A DNA stretch of 14,679 nt from Spirochaetia bacterium (lineage in GTDB: Bacteria > Spirochaetota > Spirochaetia > PWKH01), in the NCBI GenBank assembly GCA_021736505.1, contig JAIPFU010000025.1, forward strand, positions 1-14,679, given 5' to 3'. Below are positions 1-5,983 of this stretch, piece after piece (the first letter of the stretch is position 1; each line of letters opens with the position of its first letter). The position numbers and the translations under genes are program-made. The notes under the pieces are model-generated. The model ran no database searches. It was not told the DNA's origin and was given only the letters and a program-made list of their open reading frames with translations.

Positions 1-62
1 TCAACTGCTTTTACATTGCCGTCGTACACTTTAGTAATGTTGTTTAATACAACTTGTGCCAT
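1..62 (-). CDS. MalK/UgpC-type ABC transporter ATP-binding subunit, N-terminal fragment
   Basis: Only the first 20 codons are inside the window; the gene runs off the left edge. Read on the minus strand from the ATG at 62-60, the protein begins MAQVVLNNITKVYDGNVKAV. This is the typical first strand of carbohydrate-import ATPases of the MalK/UgpC/MsmK group, where a 'V.l.n.tK.Yd....av' opening precedes the Walker A motif. Such subunits hydrolyse ATP to drive uptake of sugars or glycerol-3-phosphate from a periplasmic binding protein. A Shine-Dalgarno AGGGGG lies 5 nt before the ATG, and a good promoter lies upstream (92-120). The diagnostic Walker and signature motifs are outside the window, so the substrate cannot be told and the family call rests on a short match. 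Confidence 0.7.
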   Translation of the reverse strand, partial: MAQVVLNNITKVYDGNVKAV

Positions 63-91
63 ATTAACCCCCTAATTATCTTATAGTATTA

Positions 92-120
92 ACAATACAA
101 TGGTTTTGTGTTACTGTCAA
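92..120 (-). promoter_or_regulatory. Sigma70-type promoter for the MalK-like gene
   Basis: On the minus strand, TTGACA (120-115) is followed after exactly 17 nt by TATTGT (97-92). The -35 is a perfect consensus and the -10 matches 4 of 6. The predicted transcript would start near 85 and leave a leader of about 20 nt before the AGGGGG ribosome site. Inferred from sequence only. Confidence 0.6.
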
Positions 121-202
121 TGTTGAATATCTAAACAGAATCACTCTATTTTCTGCAGGGTGAATCATGATAAAAAAATAAAGGCTGCTGTAAAACTGTA
201 CA

Positions 203-1348
203 ATGAAGCGATACTATACATATAAGACATATCTGAATAAGCGCTATGGCCATCCGGTATACAAAGTCGGTGTGGATGCCGGTTTCTCCTGCCCGAACCG
301 AGATGCAGAGCGCAGGGGCGGCTGCGACTACTGTGATCTGCTGGGCTCCAGGGCTGCATACCAGCGGCCGAAGGAAGCGCTGGCCGCTCGAACAGGACTT
401 CCTTCTGAAGGCTTCTCTTCCGGAGAGTATTCCAGTGAGGATTCTGTGGATGCCCCGAGTGGCTTCCCGAAAGCGACGACGGAGGCATCAGAAGAAAAAA
501 AAAGATGGTCCATGGCTACGGATGAACGTTTTGCTTCAATTCGCGAACAAATTGAACGCGGTACGGCATTTGTAAAAAAACGGTATGGAGTCAGCAGTTA
601 TAGTCTCTATTTCCAGGCTTTTTCCAATACCTTTGCCCCGACCGCTGAGCTGAAAAGAATTTATGATTTTGCGCTGGGGCAGGAAGATTTTACGGAGATG
701 ATTATCTCCACACGGCCGGATTGCATCAGCAGAAAGAATAGGGACTTGATTGCAGCTTACAAAGGTCAGCTGAAGGATGTTTGGGTTGAGCTTGGGCTGC
801 AGAGCGCTAATGACAGAACACTGCGGGCGATTCACCGGGGGCATACTGCGGATCAACTGCGTAAGGCTTTTTTCCTGCTGCATGAAGCAGGAATTAAGAC
901 GGCTTTTCATGTTATTCTCGGGCTGCCTGGAGAGGGAATTGAAGAGATGGATCAGACCGCTGAGTTTATCCGGGAGCTGCATCCGGAGGCGGTGAAAATT
1001 CATAATCTGCACATCCCGGAGGGGACACGCATGTACCGTGCATACCGGGCTGGGGCTATTACTGTTCCATCCACGGGGAGACATCTGTACCAGGCGGCGC
1101 GGTTCATCTCTAGGATTCCCGGTGATATTGTGGTGCAGCGACTTGTGTGTGACACGCCTTCTCATCGGCTGTTTGCACCGAAGCATTTTGCAAAAAAGGG
1201 GACATTTATCTCTTTATTTGATAGGTATCTTGAACAAACGGATGTATGGCAGGGGAAGTTGTGCGGATGGAGAATCGATGAAGTAGGGGCTCCTCTCAAA
1301 GCTGCTGAAAGGGGAAGTATGCTGCCAGATAAAGGTATAGATAGATGA
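203..1348 (+). CDS. yhcC: Radical SAM protein, TIGR01212/YhcC family, with an internal insertion
   Basis: This is a radical S-adenosylmethionine enzyme of the YhcC group, of uncertain reaction. The opening KRYYTYKTYLNKRYGHPVYK and the cysteines C30, C41 and C44 (C-x10-C-x2-C in CPNRDAERRGGCDYC) are the family's iron-sulfur motif, close in spacing to that of Elp3. The later YFQAFSNTFAP, ISTRPDCI, VELGLQSAND, GLPGE and KIHNLHIPEGT blocks also fit the family. Family members are usually a little over 300 residues; this one has 381. The excess is mostly a Ser/Glu/Pro-rich stretch at about residues 54-108, between the GSRA motif and the SIREQIE helix. The start is fixed within a few codons by an in-frame stop at 191-193, yet no good Shine-Dalgarno precedes ATG 203. 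The stop overlaps the next start as ATGA, so the VanZ-like gene is probably translationally coupled. Confidence 0.9.
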   Translation: MKRYYTYKTYLNKRYGHPVYKVGVDAGFSCPNRDAERRGGCDYCDLLGSRAAYQRPKEALAARTGLPSEGFSSGEYSSEDSVDAPSGFPKATTEASEEKKRWSMATDERFASIREQIERGTAFVKKRYGVSSYSLYFQAFSNTFAPTAELKRIYDFALGQEDFTEMIISTRPDCISRKNRDLIAAYKGQLKDVWVELGLQSANDRTLRAIHRGHTADQLRKAFFLLHEAGIKTAFHVILGLPGEGIEEMDQTAEFIRELHPEAVKIHNLHIPEGTRMYRAYRAGAITVPSTGRHLYQAARFISRIPGDIVVQRLVCDTPSHRLFAPKHFAKKGTFISLFDRYLEQTDVWQGKLCGWRIDEVGAPLKAAERGSMLPDKGIDR

Positions 1349-1737
1349 GAAAAAGCTGCGGAACCGCTTCAGAAATTGTTCTCTGGTTGATGCTTACTGT
1401 TTTTATTGTATGGGTTTCTATCATTCCTCCGTCCCGGGGGGTGCCATCGGGCTTGTCTTCGGATAAGCTTGCTCATGGGCTGGCGTATGCCGGCTTGGCT
1501 TTTTTTTCATCCCTGGTATTTAATAGATTTTTCGCGGGTAGACGTCATTATATACTGTATATGCTTCTCTCAGTACTCCTCTACGTTTTGTTTATCGGTA
1601 TCGGGGTTGAACTGCTCCAGCCGAGATTCGGGCGTTCTCTGGAGCTGCTTGATGTTGCAGCGGATATTGCGGGAGGCGGGGCTGGAATGGTTCTCTTTTT
1701 TCTCTTAAAGGCATTCTATGACAGGAGAGTCCGGTGA
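1345..1737 (+). CDS. VanZ-like family membrane protein
   Basis: A 130-residue hydrophobic protein with about four membrane spans (roughly residues 11-28, 44-60, 69-88 and 104-122). It shows the VanZ-family landmarks: the acidic-Lys-x2-His pair DKLAH (40-44) before span 2, the G-x-EL-Q type motif GVELLQ (87-92) at the end of span 3, and R..ELLDVAADIAG (97-110) leading into span 4. VanZ in Enterococcus gives low-level teicoplanin resistance, but most chromosomal members are uncharacterised small membrane proteins. Drug resistance should not be inferred here. The start overlaps the stop of the upstream radical SAM gene by 4 bp (ATGA), so the two form a unit. Confidence 0.85.
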   Translation: MRKSCGTASEIVLWLMLTVFIVWVSIIPPSRGVPSGLSSDKLAHGLAYAGLAFFSSLVFNRFFAGRRHYILYMLLSVLLYVLFIGIGVELLQPRFGRSLELLDVAADIAGGGAGMVLFFLLKAFYDRRVR

Positions 1738-1749
1738 GAAAAGCTGTTT

Positions 1750-1866
1750 TATAGAGACTACGCGGGGAAACTGCGTGATAGAGACTGCGTGATAGAGACT
1801 GCGTGATAGAGACTGCGTGATAGAGACTGCGTGATAGAGACTGCGTTGGGAAACTACGCGGGGAAA
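1750..1866. repeat. Mosaic 14-bp tandem repeat array
   Basis: Five perfect back-to-back copies of the 14-mer GATAGAGACTGCGT occupy 1777-1846. Degenerate units flank them: TATAGAGACTACGC (1750-1763), GGGGAAACTGCGT (1764-1776) and TGGGAAACTACGC (1847-1859). The 14-mer ACTACGCGGGGAAA occurs at both edges (1757-1770 and 1853-1866), so the array looks like two unit types shuffled by recombination or slippage. It begins 12 bp after the VanZ-like stop and ends before the acyltransferase gene. The unit is not a multiple of three and is not palindromic. An open frame reading through it on the other strand simply reflects the repeat. Confidence 0.9.
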
Positions 1867-1962
1867 GGTTTTTTTTACACTTTTCCTTATACATGACAGA
1901 AAAAAGCTCTAAATACCTTCAGAGTGCTTGAAAATCAATTCAAGCCTATCTATAGTAAGCCT

Positions 1963-2832
1963 ATGCAGAATAGAATTGATCTTAACCAGGTGATAGCTTC
2001 CAAAAGTCCGTCTCTTGAAAAACGAATGCCACGGTTTGTAAAACGCTATCTTGCTAGGATACTCCATATTGAGCAGATTAATGAATTTCTCGGACTGTTT
2101 CATGACAAATTGGGAGCAGATTTTACCCATGCGGTGATAAATTTTATTGATCTGGAAGTAAATCTGATAGGGAAAGAGCATTTTGTCGGTCACACAGCAC
2201 CGGTATTTGCCGCTAATCATCCCCTGGGAGGTTTGGACGGCATCGCCCTGCTGGACTTGACAGCTCAGGAATATGGTTCCGTGAAAAGCATCACCAATGA
2301 CTTTCTGATGGCCCTGGATAATATTAAGGAATTTTTTGTACCCGTGAATAAGCATGGATCAAACAGGGAATATCAGGATATTATCAAAGCCGCTTATGCG
2401 TCGGAAGAGCCAATTGTTGTATTTCCGGCGGGAATCTGCTCAAGAAAACTCTCCATCGGAATCTTTGATATCGAGTGGTATAAGAGTTTTATCAAAATGG
2501 CCAGAATGTATGGCCGTCCTGTGATTCCGATACATATTTCCGGACGCAATTCAAATTTTTTCTACAACCTTGCCAGACTGCGCCATTTTCTGCATATAGG
2601 CTTTAATATAGAGATGCTGTATTTGGTGGATGAACTTTTCAAGCAGCAGAACAGAAAGTTAGTAATGACAGCGGGACCGCCGGTGCCTGCAGAGACCTTT
2701 GACAAACGCTGTGATGACTGGATGTGGGCGAGGAAATTGCGTCAGTATGTGTACTATTTACATGAAGAAAACTATACGGTTCCTTTTGATCCCGATGCAC
2801 CGGTTACCCTGCCTGTCTCCTATTTCGGTTAG
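1963..2832 (+). CDS. Lysophospholipid acyltransferase-like protein (glycerol acyltransferase family)
   Basis: A member of the LPLAT superfamily, which moves acyl groups from acyl-ACP or acyl-CoA to lipid acceptors at the inner membrane face. From the ATG at 1963 the protein has 289 residues. Recognisable blocks are ANHPLGGLDG (catalytic His86, Asp92), VPVNKHGSNREY, VVFPAGICSRK (equivalent to the FPEG substrate block) and PVIPIHISGRNS. The His-to-Asp spacing is H-x5-D rather than the textbook H-x4-D, as in the hemolysin-like NHP-G-LDG subgroup. A GTG at 1924 would add 13 residues, but neither start has a clear ribosome site. I prefer 1963 because family proteins start just before the 'IASKSPSLEKRMPRF' segment. 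The acceptor lipid is unknown; a role in membrane lipid or aminolipid synthesis is inference. Confidence 0.82.
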   Translation: MQNRIDLNQVIASKSPSLEKRMPRFVKRYLARILHIEQINEFLGLFHDKLGADFTHAVINFIDLEVNLIGKEHFVGHTAPVFAANHPLGGLDGIALLDLTAQEYGSVKSITNDFLMALDNIKEFFVPVNKHGSNREYQDIIKAAYASEEPIVVFPAGICSRKLSIGIFDIEWYKSFIKMARMYGRPVIPIHISGRNSNFFYNLARLRHFLHIGFNIEMLYLVDELFKQQNRKLVMTAGPPVPAETFDKRCDDWMWARKLRQYVYYLHEENYTVPFDPDAPVTLPVSYFG

Positions 2833-2977
2833 CTGCCGAATAATGAATTTCAATTCAGCTGGCTTCACTAAGGAGCCGCATGATTTCTGTTGCCTGAAGA
2901 TATCTGAATAAGACATATAAGAAAAAAGACAGATAAAAATGATTTACCAATTCCAAAGTTAAAGATAGAATACCTTC

Positions 2978-4276
2978 ATGAACGTTGTAATGAATGAACT
3001 CGTCGCTTTTCGTGATCTTCTCAGTGAGCATGCCCTCTTTACTGTGGGAGTTCTGCTGATCTTCGGCTATATTATCGGTAAACTTGTGGGATATATTAAA
3101 CTTCCTGAAATTACCGGATACATTTTCGCCGGGCTATTGCTGGGAGATACGGTTACCGGGGTTGTACATCCGGAAATGAGTGAATCCCTGAAGTTTGTTA
3201 CCGATCTTGCCCTGGGAATGATAGCGCTGACCATAGGCGGTGAGTTTTATTCAGCAAAACTTAAACGCATGGGGAAAGCCATTGTTGTTATGACGATTTT
3301 TCAGGTGGGTCTGACCTTTGGACTTGTTGCCTTAGTAATGCGTTTACTGGGGCTTGAACTGCCTTTTGCCCTGCTCATGGGAGCAATTGCTACAGCAACT
3401 GCTCCGGCTGCCACGGTAGCAATTGTACAGTCCCTCCGAGCCCATGGAAAATTTATTGATCACCTCTACGGCTTGGTTGCTCTGGATGATGCCGGCTGTG
3501 TTGCTGTATTCGGCATAACCTTTGCCTTAGTCATCGGCATGCTGTCTCCCGTTTCCGCCGGGGGCTTGTCTCTGATGCTCACAGCTTTTGAAGAGATCTT
3601 CTTCTCCATATTTCTCGGACTTGTCTTCGGGTATGTCATCCACCTCATGACCATTAAGAAGAAACAACTTAACGAAATTCTCATCATCATGCTGGGTCTG
3701 ATTTTTATTGAAACTGCCCTGTCTATTGTCTTAGAACTCTCTCCGCTGATGTCAAATATGGCTGCCGGAGCTTTGATTATAAATCTTTCACCACGGAATC
3801 ATCGTCTGTTTCGCATTATTGAACCCCTTACTCCGCCTATTTACGCGCTCTTCTTTGTTATAGCGGGGACGGAGCTTAATCCCCAGGTGCTCTTTAAACA
3901 GGAAATACTTATCCTGGGATTAGGGTTTATCCTTGCTCGAGCAGCTGCAAAATATTCAGGTGTCTGGATTGGAGCAAAGCTGAGCAGAACTGAGCCGTTT
4001 CTCAGAAAATACTTGGGATTCTGTATGTTTCCTCAGGCCGGAGTGGCCATTGGGCTTGTGCTCATGATTCAGGCATCCCCTATGGTAGCAGGACTAGCCG
4101 ATATCTACGGTGACAAGATAAGTATGATGGTAAACATTGTGCTTTTTTCAGTCTTTGTAAATGAACTTTTAGGCCCCTCATTTTCCAAATTTGCCATAGT
4201 CAGGGGCATCGAGCAGGAAGAACAGGAAGTACATGAAGAACAGGAAGTACAGAACGGACAAGGAGAGAAAAGCTGA
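2978..4276 (+). CDS. Cation:proton antiporter, CPA2 family
   Basis: A 432-residue integral membrane protein with about 12-13 spans, of the monovalent cation:proton antiporter-2 type (KefB/NapA-like fold), expected to exchange Na+ or K+ for H+. The unwound-helix motif ATATAPAATVAIV (138-150) and the paired aspartates in VALDDAG (D170, D171) mark the ion site. A double Asp is typical of electrogenic two-proton exchangers. A later FPQAGVAIGL segment and the Lys in ARAAAKYSG also fit. No TrkA-N nucleotide-binding domain follows. Instead the protein ends in a short acidic tail (IEQEEQEVHEEQEVQ) containing an 18-bp tandem duplication (4217-4251). The stop overlaps the next start (TGATG), so the EIIA/PII-like protein is its probable partner. 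Ion choice and direction cannot be read from sequence. Confidence 0.9.
   Translation: MNVVMNELVAFRDLLSEHALFTVGVLLIFGYIIGKLVGYIKLPEITGYIFAGLLLGDTVTGVVHPEMSESLKFVTDLALGMIALTIGGEFYSAKLKRMGKAIVVMTIFQVGLTFGLVALVMRLLGLELPFALLMGAIATATAPAATVAIVQSLRAHGKFIDHLYGLVALDDAGCVAVFGITFALVIGMLSPVSAGGLSLMLTAFEEIFFSIFLGLVFGYVIHLMTIKKKQLNEILIIMLGLIFIETALSIVLELSPLMSNMAAGALIINLSPRNHRLFRIIEPLTPPIYALFFVIAGTELNPQVLFKQEILILGLGFILARAAAKYSGVWIGAKLSRTEPFLRKYLGFCMFPQAGVAIGLVLMIQASPMVAGLADIYGDKISMMVNIVLFSVFVNELLGPSFSKFAIVRGIEQEEQEVHEEQEVQNGQGEKS
4217..4251 (+). repeat. 18-bp tandem duplication in the antiporter tail
   Basis: GAAGAACAGGAAGTACA occurs at 4217-4233 and again at 4235-4251, a period of 18 bp. In the antiporter frame this duplicates the six-residue acidic unit EEQEVH/EEQEVQ, so it preserves the frame. 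Confidence 0.85.
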
Positions 4277-5100
4277 TGGAACTCTATAAAATTCTCAACA
4301 AGAGCTGCTGTACAGTCAATTTAAAAAGCCGCAACAAAGATGAAGTACTCCATGAATTGGCAGAACACGCCATGAAAAGTGAACTGCTGAAAAACTGGGA
4401 TGAAGAAAACATTTATACAGCTCTGCTTGCCCGGGAAGCGGAGGGATCCACAGGTTTCGGCGATGGTACTGCTTTGCCCCATATCCGATTGAAGGGCCTC
4501 ACTGATTTCCTCGTATTCATAGGAGCCTCAAAGCACGGTATAGATTTTGATGCCGTGGACAAGAAAAAAGTCAGACTCTTCTTTGTTATCATAGCACCCG
4601 AGGAAAAGGTAAATGAGCATGTGCAGATTCTCGCAGGGGTGTCCCGCGTCTTAACCGGCGGGAATGTAAAAAAAGAGCTGCTGGCAGCAAAAACCCAGGG
4701 AGTCCTCTACGAAACATTTCTGAAGCATCTGCAAAAAGTCTCCGCAGCGGGGATGGAGAAGAGGAAAATGAAAGTGATGTTCATCATCCTCTATTATGAT
4801 GAATTTCTGTACAATATACTCGAGTATTTCATTCAGGAAGGTATCGACGGCGCTACGATCTTGGAGTCATCGGGAATGGGTGAGTATATTTCAAATATTC
4901 CCTTGTTTGCTACTTTTATCGGATTTATGAACGAGCGAAAGAACAGCAGCAAAACGATTATGGCTTTGATTCCTGAGGAACGGGAGCAGGAGCTTATTGA
5001 GGGGATTGAAGAGATAACCGGTGATTTGAACAAGAAAGATGGTGCCATGATTCTTACCCTGGAGGCTTCCTTCTACAAGGGTTCCATGAAGATGATGTAG
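4276..5100 (+). CDS. PTS EIIA-2-like domain fused to a PII-like domain, antiporter partner
   Basis: A 274-residue soluble protein. Residues about 5-148 match the fructose/mannitol-type EIIA fold: LAREAEGSTGFGDGTALPHIR contains the phospho-accepting His69, followed by the NEHVQILAGVSRVL block. Residues about 160-274 (KMKVMFIILYYDEF..., then ATILESSGMG and a final DGAMILTLE strand) resemble a PII/CutA-like ferredoxin fold. No EIIB, EIIC, HPr or EI gene is nearby. A sugar-transport role is therefore unlikely; the TGATG overlap with the antiporter points to regulation of that transporter. A ribosome site AAGGAG (4260-4265) lies 10 nt upstream inside the antiporter gene. Whether His69 is phosphorylated and what the PII-like domain binds are unknown. 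Confidence 0.85.
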   Translation: MELYKILNKSCCTVNLKSRNKDEVLHELAEHAMKSELLKNWDEENIYTALLAREAEGSTGFGDGTALPHIRLKGLTDFLVFIGASKHGIDFDAVDKKKVRLFFVIIAPEEKVNEHVQILAGVSRVLTGGNVKKELLAAKTQGVLYETFLKHLQKVSAAGMEKRKMKVMFIILYYDEFLYNILEYFIQEGIDGATILESSGMGEYISNIPLFATFIGFMNERKNSSKTIMALIPEEREQELIEGIEEITGDLNKKDGAMILTLEASFYKGSMKMM

Positions 5101-5175
5101 ACGGAATTCGTCAATAAGAATATTTGTGCTGATGCTTCCGCCGTGGATCCCGGCTGTCCAAGGAAGGGCGCAGCC

Positions 5176-5209
5176 CATGCATCAGCGGTAATCATGCATC
5201 AGCGGTAAT
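5176..5209. repeat. Two 17-bp tandem copies abutting the XRE stop codon
   Basis: CATGCATCAGCGGTAAT occurs twice without a gap (5176-5192, 5193-5209). The second copy touches the stop codon of the minus-strand regulator (5211-5209). GCATCAGC inside each copy is the reverse complement of GCTGATGC at 5128-5135, so a long-loop hairpin is possible in this convergent intergenic region. There is no T-tract, so I do not call it a terminator. Confidence 0.8.
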
Positions 5210-5781
5210 TAAGAGGACGGTGAAGAGTTGTAGCGGACAACCATATGCACGAGCGCATCTTCATCCCCGATATTTTTTATGGAGTGTTCAATATCGCAGT
5301 GATAGGTGAGAAAATCTCCCTTCTCCATGACGGATGTGTTTTTTCCCGCCGTTACCTCAATCCTTCCGCTGATCAGCGTCAGGAATTCCTCGGATTTCGG
5401 GAAATGGGCTTCTGAAAGGAGAGCCTTGCCGGGCTTGAAGGTAAGGGTATACATCTCCAGGTCTCCTACCATGCTCAGCGGGGAGAGTACATGGATAAGA
5501 ACTCCCTCCTCCTCCGTATCGAGGATGGTAATATTTTCATATTTGTTAAGCTGAAACTTTCTTCGGGGCTCACTGGTGCCTTCCAGAATATCCTGAATGG
5601 CAATGCCGAGTCCCTGGGCTATTTTCCAAATGGTTGCGATGGTGGGGTTTACCTTGTCAGCCTCGATCTGGCTGAGCATGGCCTTTGAAACACCGCTCCG
5701 TTCGCTCAGTACATTCAGCGTCAGATTCTGGGCATTTCTGAATTTCTGGATATTTTTTCCTACCATTGGCGGTCTCTCCAT
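5209..5781 (-). CDS. XRE-family transcriptional regulator with C-terminal cupin domain
   Basis: A 190-residue regulator. Residues about 8-65 form an XRE/HTH_3 DNA-binding domain (IQKFRNAQNLTLNVLSERSG, then VSKAMLSQIEADKVNPT as the recognition-helix region). Residues about 108-185 form a cupin_2 effector domain (FKPGK...HFPKSEEFLTLISG...EKGDFLTYHCDIEHSI). Proteins of this layout include PuuR, the putrescine-responsive repressor, and regulators of amino-acid use. The effector here is unknown. The start at 5781 is supported by AGGA 7 nt upstream. The gene is divergent from tdh-kbl, with promoters overlapping at the -35 and palindromes around the tdh -10. It very likely represses or activates tdh-kbl and itself. 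It converges on the antiporter module, with the short repeat array between them. Confidence 0.9.
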   Translation of the reverse strand: MERPPMVGKNIQKFRNAQNLTLNVLSERSGVSKAMLSQIEADKVNPTIATIWKIAQGLGIAIQDILEGTSEPRRKFQLNKYENITILDTEEEGVLIHVLSPLSMVGDLEMYTLTFKPGKALLSEAHFPKSEEFLTLISGRIEVTAGKNTSVMEKGDFLTYHCDIEHSIKNIGDEDALVHMVVRYNSSPSS

Positions 5782-5826
5782 TGTCTTGTCCTTTGTCTCC
5801 TTTCCGACATGAAAATTTTTTAAAGA

Positions 5827-5854
5827 GCTGCAGAGAACTGAAAAAATCTGCAGC
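5827..5854. promoter_or_regulatory. Perfect 8-bp inverted repeat in the regulator leader
   Basis: GCTGCAGA (5827-5834) and TCTGCAGC (5847-5854) are exact reverse complements separated by 12 nt. The site lies between the predicted XRE transcription start (near 5864) and its start codon. It could be an RNA hairpin in the leader or a second operator. No poly-U follows immediately, so it is not called a terminator. Confidence 0.5.
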
Positions 5855-5870
5855 AGGGAAGCAGGGTATC

Positions 5871-5899
5871 AGTATACCTCTTCAGGAAGCCTTTGACAA
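5871..5899 (-). promoter_or_regulatory. Sigma70 promoter for the XRE-cupin regulator
   Basis: On the minus strand TTGTCA (5899-5894) is followed after 17 nt by TATACT (5876-5871), each one base from consensus. Its -35 box overlaps the -35 box of the divergent tdh promoter by five bases. Predicted start near 5864, giving a leader of about 80 nt. Confidence 0.7.
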
Positions 5900-5921
5900 A
5901 TTAAAATAAGTTTACTATAAT
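5893..5921 (+). promoter_or_regulatory. Consensus sigma70 promoter for tdh-kbl
   Basis: TTGACA (5893-5898), a 17-nt A/T-rich spacer and TATAAT (5916-5921) form a perfect consensus promoter. Start is predicted near 5928, about 56 nt before the tdh ATG. A promoter this strong in front of a catabolic operon implies repression when not needed, consistent with the palindrome over its -10 box. Confidence 0.85.
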
Positions 5922-5930
5922 GAACTTATT
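5905..5930. promoter_or_regulatory. Candidate operator: palindrome AATAAGTT-N10-AACTTATT
   Basis: The two 8-bp arms (5905-5912 and 5923-5930) are perfect reverse complements. The 10-nt spacer contains the tdh -10 box. A dimer of the divergent XRE-cupin regulator is the natural candidate ligand, by inference. A second inverted pair, TACTATA (5913-5919) and TATAGTA (5934-5940), overlaps it. Confidence 0.65.
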
Positions 5931-5959
5931 CAATATAGTACATTCTATGCTGTATTGAA
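5929..5959. promoter_or_regulatory. Inverted repeat at the tdh transcript start
   Basis: TTCAATA (5929-5935) and TATTGAA (5953-5959) are perfect 7-bp arms separated by 17 nt. They cover the first bases of the predicted tdh transcript, upstream of the ribosome site. The pair may be a further operator or a 5' leader hairpin. Confidence 0.45.
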
Positions 5960-5983
5960 GCATCTGTCAAGGAAGGACGGACT

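Noticed and set aside
1345..1737. Glycopeptide resistance determinant because of VanZ similarity
   Set aside because: No other van genes are present, and VanZ-like proteins are common chromosomal membrane proteins of unknown role.
1750..1866. CRISPR-like array
   Set aside because: Units are adjacent with no unique spacers, are only 13-14 bp, and no cas gene is nearby.
1592..1894. Minus-strand open frame with a repeated Ser/Leu/Tyr/His-rich motif
   Set aside because: It is the 14-bp tandem repeat read in translation, antisense to the VanZ-like gene, with no ribosome site or family likeness.
1893..1931. 12-residue frame overlapping the GTG upstream of the acyltransferase, possible frameshifted N-terminus
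   Set aside because: The family N-terminus is accounted for from ATG 1963; the short frame has no ribosome site and no similarity to the family.
4276..5100. Sugar phosphotransferase EIIA component
   Set aside because: No EIIB/EIIC partner; a PII-like C-terminal domain and coupling to an antiporter point to regulation.
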